Part shown: piece by piece, positions 1-5,393 of the stretch | Layout of the letters: each line of letters opens with the position of its first letter | How positions within the stretch are numbered: the first letter of the stretch is position 1 | DNA from: Candidatus Bathyarchaeota archaeon | GTDB lineage: Archaea > Thermoproteota > Bathyarchaeia > Bathyarchaeales > DTEX01 | Assembly: GCA_026414245.1 (NCBI GenBank) | Contig: JAOAJJ010000041.1 | Span: 1-9,122, forward strand | Length of the DNA: 9,122 nt | Direction: 5' to 3' | Position numbers and translations under genes: made by a program | Notes under the pieces: model-generated | Database searches by the model: none | What the model saw: the letters and a program-made list of their open reading frames with translations, nothing else | What the model was told of the DNA's origin: nothing

Positions 1-396
1 ATCAAGCCTAGCCTTAAAGCTGACCCAATACTCGTCGAGAAGGCGCTGGCATCTGATAAAGTTGAGGTTTGGACGAACACGAGGGTTAAGGAGATCACTG
101 GCGAAAAAACTGTTAATGGGATAAGGGTTCAAAGAAATGATGAGATAACGTTATTGCCAGTCCAAGGGGTCTTTGTGGAAATAGGCTCTGTACCTAACTC
201 TGAGATAGTTGACTTTGTTGAGAAGAATCAGTGGGGAGAAATAATTGTAAACTGCGCATGCGAAACGAGCTACCCGGGGCTATTTGCTGCTGGAGACGTG
301 ACAAATGTTCCAGAGAAGCAGATAGTGGTGGCGGCTGGAGAAGGATGTAAAGCAGCATTATCAGCTTTTAGATACATATCGAGAAAAAGGTTCTAA
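1..396 (+). CDS. Thioredoxin reductase / AhpF-type flavoprotein, C-terminal part (5' end outside window)
   Basis: The reading frame is open from base 1 and ends at TAA 394-396, leaving 131 residues. This is the C-terminal part of a pyridine nucleotide-disulfide oxidoreductase of the thioredoxin reductase/AhpF class, which passes electrons from NAD(P)H through FAD to a redox disulfide. Seen in the sequence: an IGSVPNSE segment (about 61-68), GEI (79-81), the FAD-binding signature FAAGDVT (95-101), and then PEKQIVVAAGEG (104-115) followed by KAALSAF, a tail typical of TrxR and the AhpF C-terminal domain. The redox-active CxxC and the first FAD motif would lie upstream, so it cannot be told whether this is a plain thioredoxin reductase or a longer AhpF-like protein. 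A thioredoxin gene (2073-2447) lies close by and is a natural partner, by inference. Three cysteines in this tail (85, 87, 116) are extra to the family signature. Confidence 0.9.
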   Translation: MKPSLKADPILVEKALASDKVEVWTNTRVKEITGEKTVNGIRVQRNDEITLLPVQGVFVEIGSVPNSEIVDFVEKNQWGEIIVNCACETSYPGLFAAGDVTNVPEKQIVVAAGEGCKAALSAFRYISRKRF

Positions 397-414
397 CTTT
401 ATGTGAGAAGCTTG

Positions 415-579
415 CTAGCGGGAGGGCTTAAAAGAGTCTTTTTCCTGAGCCTTAGCAAAAGCGCTTACGAGTCTATTACATCCCAAGCAAAAATAGCTGG
501 GATACTCAAGTAAATCCTTAATTTGAGAAAAATTCCTTAACACTTTACATCTTTTGACATTTAATGGGCATGTATCCAT
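415..579 (-). CDS. Small four-cysteine protein, 54 aa, unrecognised
   Basis: This is a short minus-strand frame from ATG 579-577 to TAG 417-415. I do not recognise the family. The 54-residue product begins MDTCPLNVKRC and has cysteines at 4, 11, 31 and 34 (C-x6-C-x19-C-x2-C); the second pair is in YFCLGCNRL. This arrangement suggests a single zinc or iron-sulfur site. No membrane segment or signal peptide is seen. Support for a real gene: it fills the space between the convergent flavoprotein (18 bp gap) and the divergent mtaB (60 bp gap), it is the only in-frame ATG after an upstream stop, a GGATG Shine-Dalgarno-like stretch precedes it, and four paired cysteines in 54 residues are unlikely in a chance frame. 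A TATA-like TTTAAGTA lies about 35-40 bases upstream on the minus strand. The main alternative is a chance frame, since the product is short. Confidence 0.6.
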   Translation of the reverse strand: MDTCPLNVKRCKVLRNFSQIKDLLEYPSYFCLGCNRLVSAFAKAQEKDSFKPSR

Positions 580-639
580 TATACATCCAAAAATTATATT
601 ACATACTAAGGCTACTTAAAGGTTTCATTGTGGTGCATT
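580..639. promoter_or_regulatory. Divergent promoter region between the 54-aa gene and mtaB
   Basis: These 60 bp separate two divergent starts. On the plus strand ATTATATT (593-600) is TATA-like and would place transcription start near 622, giving a short mtaB leader with GGTG at 632-635. On the minus strand TTTAAGTA (620-613) is a TATA-like candidate for the small gene. The assignment is by spacing only. Confidence 0.4.
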
Positions 640-2016
640 ATGCCTGTATACCGCTCTCTAGAGATGAAATCTTGGAGTGATCTTATTTTTGGGGTGAGTA
701 AATATCCTTTGAGATACGGATTTAATCTTGAGGTCGGGAAGGGCGAAGTCATCCCGGAGATTAAATATTTCCCGAAAAGGGGAAGCGAGAAGGATTCGGA
801 GATTCTAAAGAGAGAATACCGGGAAATAACTGAGAGTGTACTAAAGCGGGCTGTTGATCTAGGTCTAGAGAGCATACAGCTGGAGACCGAGCAGACTTTC
901 ATAATCACCAGGAATCCATCTTTAGGTGGAGAGATAACAAATATGCAAAAATCCATTATGGAGAAATTTTTCGAGGAATTCGGTTTAAAGTCAGCTCTCA
1001 GAGCGACGGTTGCCGATATAAGGGAGCTTAGAGGCGACATGAGGGGAGGAGAAGAAATATCACTTATATTAGAATCCTTCGATAAAGCTGCCGAGAATGG
1101 GGCTGACGTCTTATCTATAGAGTCAATTGGCGGGAAAGAAGTATTTAATTACTCGATTATTAGGCAAGATATAGAGGGCATTCTATTCTCAGTGGGAATA
1201 CTTGGAAGCCTAGACATGGAATTTTTATGGCGTGAAATTACCCGCATATCTAGAAACCATAAAATTATAGCTGGCGGCGACACCGACTGCGCCCACAGTA
1301 ATACTGCAATGGTGCTGGCTGGAGGAACAAGGACAAGCATTATTTCCCACACCCTTGCTGCAGTTGTAAGAGCAATCGGCGCCGCCAGGTCACTCGTAGC
1401 TTTTGAGCAGGGCGCTGAGGGGCCGAGTAAGGATTGCGGATATGAAAACATAATTGTGAAGGCTATAACTGGCCGACCGATATCAATGGAGGGAAAAGCA
1501 AGCGCTCCAGCTCACAGCAGTCTTGTTGGAAATGTTGCTGCAGCTGCATGCGATCTATGGTCTAATGAGCAGATAGAGAATATTATGCTTTACGGGGGTT
1601 CAGCACCGCAAGTCTTTGTTGAAATATTGGGATACGATGTATTATTGATGAATGAAGCGTTAAAAAGCGGTTTTGGCTCCATCTTAAGGGATCTGCTGGT
1701 TGCAGCGAATCCGCTTGACCCCCAGGTTTTTGTTCTCTCACCTGAGGGTGCGTGGAGAATTGGTGGCGCAATAGTTAGATATGCGGAGGATTATTACTTA
1801 AGGTCAAGGGAGGCTGCTCAAGAAGCATTGAAAATAATCTCGGATAGCTATCAAAGGAGGGGTCATAATATACCTCCATTAGAAGCGAGAATAATTCATA
1901 AAGTCCAGGTTTCCCTAAATAATATGCCCGATAGCTATGCGATTTTTGTCGAAAAATGTATAAGTAAATATAGAGCCAAAGTGAAGGATTTTCTGACCAA
2001 AAACTATGAATTATAG
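640..2016 (+). CDS. mtaB: Methanol:corrinoid methyltransferase MtaB homologue
   Basis: MtaB is a zinc enzyme that activates methanol and transfers its methyl group to the Co(I) corrinoid protein MtaC in the cytoplasm; MtaA then passes it to coenzyme M in methylotrophic methanogens. The 458-residue product follows the Methanosarcina MtaB pattern almost throughout: FGVSKYP near 17, ENGADVLSIESIGGKEVF (about 152-169), GGDTDC (212-217), GPSKDCGYENIIVKAITG (about 261-278), MEGK (283-286), DPQ (360-362). The zinc ligands Glu161, Cys217 and Cys266 match the known Glu164/Cys220/Cys269 of M. barkeri with identical spacing. I chose ATG 640 because it puts FGxSK at the same residue as in Methanosarcina and has GGTG at 632-635; an in-frame TTG at 628 would add four residues. 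No mtaC or mtaA is in the window, so the physiological substrate and acceptor are open. A T6 run (2051-2056) follows the gene. Confidence 0.92.
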   Translation: MPVYRSLEMKSWSDLIFGVSKYPLRYGFNLEVGKGEVIPEIKYFPKRGSEKDSEILKREYREITESVLKRAVDLGLESIQLETEQTFIITRNPSLGGEITNMQKSIMEKFFEEFGLKSALRATVADIRELRGDMRGGEEISLILESFDKAAENGADVLSIESIGGKEVFNYSIIRQDIEGILFSVGILGSLDMEFLWREITRISRNHKIIAGGDTDCAHSNTAMVLAGGTRTSIISHTLAAVVRAIGAARSLVAFEQGAEGPSKDCGYENIIVKAITGRPISMEGKASAPAHSSLVGNVAAAACDLWSNEQIENIMLYGGSAPQVFVEILGYDVLLMNEALKSGFGSILRDLLVAANPLDPQVFVLSPEGAWRIGGAIVRYAEDYYLRSREAAQEALKIISDSYQRRGHNIPPLEARIIHKVQVSLNNMPDSYAIFVEKCISKYRAKVKDFLTKNYEL

Positions 2017-2050
2017 AGATTTCTAGCCTTCATGATCTGATGTTCCATGA

Positions 2051-2056
2051 TTTTTT
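2051..2056 (+). terminator. T-run terminator after mtaB
   Basis: Six consecutive T residues lie about 35 bases after the mtaB stop, in the convergent gap before the thioredoxin gene. Archaeal termination often needs only such a run. No hairpin is needed or evident. Confidence 0.4.
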
Positions 2057-2072
2057 GCTAATGCTTTTTAAG

Positions 2073-2447
2073 CTACTCTAGCTTTGTGCTCTGTTTAACG
2101 CATTCCCTATAGCGCTTCATCATATCCTCAATTACATGTTTTAAATGGTCTTTTGGAATGAAGCCAACCACTGAGCCCAGATTCCTGCCGCTACAATAAA
2201 ATGCTATTGTAGGCGTTCCCATAACACCATTTCTTATAGCTATGTTCCTATTTTTCGGGCTCTTTAAGACATTGAATCTAACAAACTTCACTCTATCCCT
2301 ATATTCCTTCGCAACCTCCTCGAAGATCGGGTTTAGCATAATGCACCATGGGCACCTCTCATGCCAGAAATCTACAACCGTCAATATGTCGGACTGTAAA
2401 ACCTCCCTCTCCCAACTCTCAGCATCAACATCAAACACGTTCGCCAT
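2073..2447 (-). CDS. Thioredoxin with CPWC active site
   Basis: This is a 124-residue cytoplasmic thioredoxin-fold protein that should reduce disulfides in target proteins, recharged by a thioredoxin reductase such as the one at the left edge (inference). It has the usual thioredoxin order: VVDFWHERCPWC with active-site Cys32 and Cys35, NPIFEEVAKEY helix (39-49), VKFVRFNV strand (53-60), and GTPTIAFY (77-84) with the cis-proline Pro79. The active site is CPWC rather than CGPC, and the usual Trp before the first Cys is Arg31; the internal dipeptide sets redox potential, so its activity may differ from classical thioredoxin. Further cysteines are at 85 and 116. The length is slightly above the usual 105-110 because of a charged C-terminal extension. 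The ATG start is supported by AGGTGA four bases upstream. It is convergent with mtaB. Confidence 0.9.
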   Translation of the reverse strand: MANVFDVDAESWEREVLQSDILTVVDFWHERCPWCIMLNPIFEEVAKEYRDRVKFVRFNVLKSPKNRNIAIRNGVMGTPTIAFYCSGRNLGSVVGFIPKDHLKHVIEDMMKRYRECVKQSTKLE

Positions 2448-2481
2448 GATCTCACCTAAAATAATTTAGAGAAAACCGTCG

Positions 2482-2489
2482 ATTTAAAC
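2482..2489 (-). promoter_or_regulatory. TATA-like box of the thioredoxin gene
   Basis: A TTTAAA core (2483-2488) lies about 36-41 bases upstream of the ATG at 2447, which would give a leader of roughly 10-15 bases containing AGGTGA. It is a prediction from spacing and composition only. Confidence 0.35.
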
Positions 2490-2505
2490 CTTAAATAGAA
2501 TAGAG

Positions 2506-2510
2506 AAAAA
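2506..2510 (-). terminator. T-run terminator after the bacterioferritin-like gene
   Basis: Five A residues on the plus strand read as T5 on the minus strand, about 25 bases after the stop of the bacterioferritin-like gene and upstream of the thioredoxin TATA-like box. This suggests the two genes are separate transcription units. The run is short, so the evidence is weak. Confidence 0.3.
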
Positions 2511-2533
2511 GAATTGGAATTATTGAGGAACCG

Positions 2534-2953
2534 TCAAATTTCTTCTAGAAGCGTTGTAAAGAAGTCGTGGTGTTCTTCCTCCTCCTTCAGTATCCCTTCA
2601 AATAGAACCGCTGTTGTCACATCGTTTTCTTTGCGGGCTCTCTCTATTATTTCCTTATAGAGTTTTATTGCGTTCTCCTCGTCCCTAACATCCCGCTCGA
2701 TCATTTCCCTCAGGGTTTTTCCCACAAATATTTCCGCAGGCTTAGTTGTTGGGATGCCGCCTAAATAGAAGAGCCTTTCAGCAATAGCCTCGGCATGCTT
2801 CATCTCGGTTATGGCTATTTTCTTTAACTCCTCTTGAACAGCAAAGCCCTTAACACCGCTCCACTGGACATGCTGCCACATATATTGGATAGATACCTGA
2901 AGCTCCCGCGCTACAGCGCTATTCAGTAAATCTAGCAGCTCCTTTGAAGCCAA
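2534..2953 (-). CDS. Bacterioferritin-like diiron protein (TTG start)
   Basis: This is a 139-residue ferritin-superfamily four-helix protein, expected to oxidise Fe(II) with O2 or peroxide at a dinuclear centre and possibly store iron. The diiron ligands line up with bacterioferritin: Glu17, Glu50-x2-His53 (in TEMKHAEAIAERLFYLGG), Glu92, and Glu125-x2-His128 (in EEEEHHDFF). Met51 falls at the position of the haem-ligating methionine of bacterioferritin (Met52 in E. coli), so haem binding between subunits is possible but unproven. The protein ends soon after the fourth helix and is about 20 residues shorter than E. coli bacterioferritin, so a 24-mer shell cannot be assumed. The start is TTG 2953-2951, fixed by a strong GGAGGT (2961-2966) seven bases upstream; there is no competing ATG. 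A second ferritin-like gene lies just upstream, with a separate promoter-like box between them. Confidence 0.88.
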   Translation of the reverse strand: MASKELLDLLNSAVARELQVSIQYMWQHVQWSGVKGFAVQEELKKIAITEMKHAEAIAERLFYLGGIPTTKPAEIFVGKTLREMIERDVRDEENAIKLYKEIIERARKENDVTTAVLFEGILKEEEEHHDFFTTLLEEI

Positions 2954-2960
2954 AATCTTT

Positions 2961-2966
2961 ACCTCC
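2961..2966 (-). promoter_or_regulatory. Shine-Dalgarno GGAGGT deciding the TTG start
   Basis: GGAGGT on the minus strand lies seven bases before the TTG at 2953. It shows that a non-ATG codon starts the bacterioferritin-like gene. Confidence 0.7.
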
Positions 2967-2994
2967 TGCCTTTACCCCTATTTATCGTCGCATA

Positions 2995-3006
2995 CACTTA
3001 AATAAT
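2995..3006 (-). promoter_or_regulatory. TATA-like box of the bacterioferritin-like gene
   Basis: ATTATTTAAGTG on the minus strand lies 40-50 bases upstream of the TTG start, which would put transcription start near 2972 and leave the GGAGGT in the leader. It is predicted by spacing only. Confidence 0.35.
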
Positions 3007-3044
3007 TTATCAATCTTCTAAACTTCTGCACTTCAACGTCGGTG

Positions 3045-3524
3045 TTATCCTCCGGGAGCTCCGTGGAATGGAGTGTTTCTCCAAAGAACATCCCACCAGT
3101 CATCTTCGGTTATTGTTTCTCCGCGGACAATTATCTCCAAGACCCGCTTTAAGAGTTCATGGTGTCTTTTTTCATCAGCCAATATTGCTGTTAAAAGAAG
3201 CTTCACTTTCTCATTATCAACAGTGGGTAGGATTTTGCTGATCTTCTCTATTAACTCAGCCTCTATGCGTATATGCTTCTCCACCAAACTTCTATGCCTT
3301 TCGAGATGCTCCTGCGAAAGAGCCTGCGGCACCACCGTCAGAAGCGTCAGGGCTGAAGCATACATGTCAGCGTGCTTAACAGAGTCCAGCGATATCCCCT
3401 TTAAAACATCCTTAACAGCTGGGTTTCGTATGTCTTTTAAGGCTTCATCAAGAGATTTCACTATTTCATTCTCAACCTCAATCTGTCTCTTAATGAACTC
3501 TAATAAACTGTTTTTCGCAGCCAT
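3045..3524 (-). CDS. Ferritin-like four-helix protein with FHGAPGG tail
   Basis: This 159-residue protein has the ferritin-like helix pattern but diverges from bacterioferritin. Candidate metal ligands are Glu16 or Glu18 in helix 1, Asp47 with His51 in DSVKH (47-51, where the usual ExxH has become DxxxH), Glu82 or Glu88 in helix 3, and Glu118-x2-His121 in ADEKRHHELL. After the bundle comes an aromatic tail, WWDVLWRNTPFHGAPGG, which I recall from other archaeal ferritin-like proteins but whose role I do not know. It may be a diiron oxidase or peroxide-handling protein; storage is not shown. The ATG start is preceded by GGTGA with four bases of spacing. It lies upstream of, and is parallel to, the bacterioferritin-like gene, making a two-gene iron/oxygen pair followed by thioredoxin. 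A 14-bp perfect palindrome overlaps its predicted transcription start. Confidence 0.8.
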   Translation of the reverse strand: MAAKNSLLEFIKRQIEVENEIVKSLDEALKDIRNPAVKDVLKGISLDSVKHADMYASALTLLTVVPQALSQEHLERHRSLVEKHIRIEAELIEKISKILPTVDNEKVKLLLTAILADEKRHHELLKRVLEIIVRGETITEDDWWDVLWRNTPFHGAPGG

Positions 3525-3532
3525 TTATTCAC

Positions 3533-3546
3533 CAAAAATATTTTTG
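3533..3546. repeat. Palindrome CAAAAATATTTTTG in the ferritin-like promoter
   Basis: This is a perfect 14-bp palindrome upstream of the ferritin-like gene, between its GGTGA site (first base shared) and its TATA-like box. It sits where transcription is predicted to start, a usual place for an archaeal repressor to bind. It is AT-rich, so chance is not excluded. Confidence 0.45.
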
Positions 3547-3556
3547 TGAGAAGATA

Positions 3557-3564
3557 GATTTAAG
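3557..3564 (-). promoter_or_regulatory. TATA-like box of the ferritin-like gene
   Basis: CTTAAATC on the minus strand lies about 33-40 bases upstream of the ATG at 3524. The predicted transcription start is near 3534, within the palindrome. Confidence 0.35.
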
Positions 3565-3583
3565 ATTCTCTGAAATTATTACT

Positions 3584-3589
3584 AAAAAA
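3584..3589 (-). terminator. T-run terminator after the NAD+ synthetase gene
   Basis: Six A residues on the plus strand read as T6 on the minus strand, 65 bases after the nadE stop and upstream of the ferritin-like TATA-like box. They separate the two transcription units. Confidence 0.4.
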
Positions 3590-3653
3590 GGTTCCTAGGT
3601 GAAACAATTATTTGGGAATAACCATCGAGATTTTCTGTTATCCATAGAGATCG

Positions 3654-5318
3654 TCATCTCTCCCATTGGTTAACGATCGGCATCTTCCACCCTATACCAA
3701 ATGATTTGGGCGTTATCTTTACACATGGCGGCGCTTGCCTCCTTTTATATTCTGCCCTCCTAAATCTCCTGTAAATGTCCTCTACAACCTCTCTCGGATA
3801 GCCCATTTCGATGAGTTCACGTTTGCTTTTCCTCCTTTCTACTATGTCATCCACCATTGGACTGACAATATCGAAGTCGAATGGATCATATTGACCTTCT
3901 CTCAGCTCTGGGGATGGCTTCTTCTTAAAGATCCTCATAGGAACTATTTCTCTTCTAGCTTTTTCATTAACGTATCTTGCTAGCTGGTAGACTTCAAGCT
4001 TACTTACATCTCCAAGAGCGCCTATCCCGCCAACCATATCCCCATAGAGCGTGCAGTAGCCGAGAGCGAGCTCCGTCTTATTTCCAGTATTTATTACAAG
4101 TATTTTTAGATCCTTAAGCCTATTAGATATATCCATGAGAATATTACCTCTTATTCTTGGCTGTATATTTTCATCGGCAACCGGATCATCGCTCCCCTTC
4201 GCTAAACCAAAATTTTTTCTTATCTCTTCTAAAGGCTTCTCCAGGATTCTTCGGTAGCTCTCCATTATCTCTTGGATTGGTATCTCTATAAAGAGTATCC
4301 CTAAATTCTCAGCCACTCTCCGCGCATCCTCTTCACTATGCTGACTTGAATACTTGGAGGGCATGAAAACCCCTATAACATTCTCTCTTCCCAATGCTTC
4401 TACCGCGATACATGCGGTTAGGGATGAATCGATCCCGCCGCTCATCCCAACTATAGCTTTCTTAAACCCTGTTTTTCTGAAGTAATCGCGTATACCCAGC
4501 ACAACTGCGTTAAACATTTCCTCCTCCCTACTATAGGGAGGCGGCTCAACTTTTTTAGCAGTCCCATTTCTTAGGTCAATGTCTGTTATGACTAGGTCTT
4601 CCTCGAACTGTCTGCCTATGGCTATTAAATCTCCATTTCCATCCACGGCTAGGCTTTGTCCATCGAAGACTAATTCATCTTGGCCACCAACCATGTTAAC
4701 ATAGAAAATGGGGAGACTGCTCTTTTTAGCCTTCTCTTGTAATAATCTCATCCTAACGAATCTTTTTCCAACATAGAAGGGGGATGCTGAGAGATTGAAG
4801 ATTATATTTGCCCCCTTAGCGGCTAAAACATCCGTAACTTTTATAGGGTATTCTTCATCCCAAAGGTCTTCGCATATCTCAATGCCAAGGGCGATTTCTT
4901 CTTCGCTAAAGCTAACTCTTACTGGATTGATTTCCTTTGAGGGCTTAAAGTATCTAGCTTCGTCAAAAACATCATAAGTTGGCAATAGCGTCTTATAAGC
5001 AACGGCGACGAGATTATTTCCTTTGAAAATAGCTGCGGCATTGTAGAGATCTCTATCTTTATAGTCCACAAAACCAACTATTCCCACAATATCCTCTTTC
5101 ATCTCACCTATCGTTGCTAGTAGCATTCTTTTGTTCTCTTTCACAAATTCCCTCTCATGTAGCAAATCCTGCGGGGGATAACCGGTGACCGCCAGCTCTG
5201 GAAAGATAACTATATCTACACTATATCTTTTAGCCACCTCTATGTATGTCTTGATCTTCTTTACATTTCCTTTAATATCGCCTACAGTTGAGTTTATCTG
5301 AGCCATAGCTATTTTCAT
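3654..5318 (-). CDS. nadE: Glutamine-dependent NAD+ synthetase (glutaminase-synthetase fusion)
   Basis: This enzyme catalyses the last step of NAD+ synthesis in the cytoplasm: ATP-dependent amidation of nicotinic acid adenine dinucleotide, with ammonia drawn from glutamine. The product has 554 residues and two domains. Residues 1 to about 255 form a nitrilase-type (CN hydrolase) glutaminase with the triad Glu41 (FPELAVTGYPP), Lys109 (YKTLLP) and Cys149 (GIEICEDLW). Residues about 270-554 form the synthetase, with the pyrophosphatase P-loop SGGIDSS (293-299), NTGNKTELALGY (410-421), GDVSK (436-440) and the C-terminal PKSFGIGWKMPI. Both catalytic halves look complete. ATG 5318 is supported by GGTGA eight bases upstream and by MKIAMAQIN, a normal N-terminus for the nitrilase fold. 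The gene follows glutamine synthetase with a 75-bp gap that holds a T6 run. Many archaeal NadE proteins lack the glutaminase domain, so the fused form is worth noting. Confidence 0.95.
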   Translation of the reverse strand: MKIAMAQINSTVGDIKGNVKKIKTYIEVAKRYSVDIVIFPELAVTGYPPQDLLHEREFVKENKRMLLATIGEMKEDIVGIVGFVDYKDRDLYNAAAIFKGNNLVAVAYKTLLPTYDVFDEARYFKPSKEINPVRVSFSEEEIALGIEICEDLWDEEYPIKVTDVLAAKGANIIFNLSASPFYVGKRFVRMRLLQEKAKKSSLPIFYVNMVGGQDELVFDGQSLAVDGNGDLIAIGRQFEEDLVITDIDLRNGTAKKVEPPPYSREEEMFNAVVLGIRDYFRKTGFKKAIVGMSGGIDSSLTACIAVEALGRENVIGVFMPSKYSSQHSEEDARRVAENLGILFIEIPIQEIMESYRRILEKPLEEIRKNFGLAKGSDDPVADENIQPRIRGNILMDISNRLKDLKILVINTGNKTELALGYCTLYGDMVGGIGALGDVSKLEVYQLARYVNEKARREIVPMRIFKKKPSPELREGQYDPFDFDIVSPMVDDIVERRKSKRELIEMGYPREVVEDIYRRFRRAEYKRRQAPPCVKITPKSFGIGWKMPIVNQWER

Positions 5319-5353
5319 TCGATGAAGCTCACCATACAGTTATTAATGAGTTG

Positions 5354-5359
5354 AAAAAA
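5354..5359 (-). terminator. T-run terminator after glutamine synthetase
   Basis: T6 on the minus strand lies about 35 bases after the glnA stop, just after a GC-rich stretch. It may end the glnA transcript or only attenuate it; I see no convincing separate nadE promoter at the right spacing downstream of the run, so partial read-through into nadE is possible. Confidence 0.4.
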
Positions 5360-5393
5360 GAGGAGGCGCAGCGCTTCAGCAGAACTTCCATAC

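Noticed and set aside
402..515. Short plus-strand frame (GTG start, about 37 codons) just after the flavoprotein gene
   Set aside because: It has no ribosome site and no motif, and it overlaps the opposite-strand 54-aa frame, which has four cysteines and better context.
628..639. TTG 628 as the mtaB start
   Set aside because: ATG 640 aligns the N-terminus residue for residue with Methanosarcina MtaB, whereas TTG 628 adds four unmatched residues.
612..1040. 142-residue minus-strand open frame over the start of mtaB
   Set aside because: It is a shadow of the strongly conserved mtaB frame, with no protein-family resemblance.
3073..3549. 158-residue plus-strand open frame over the ferritin-like gene
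   Set aside because: It is antisense to a recognisable ferritin-like protein; its composition (Ser/Arg/Phe-rich) is typical of a shadow frame.
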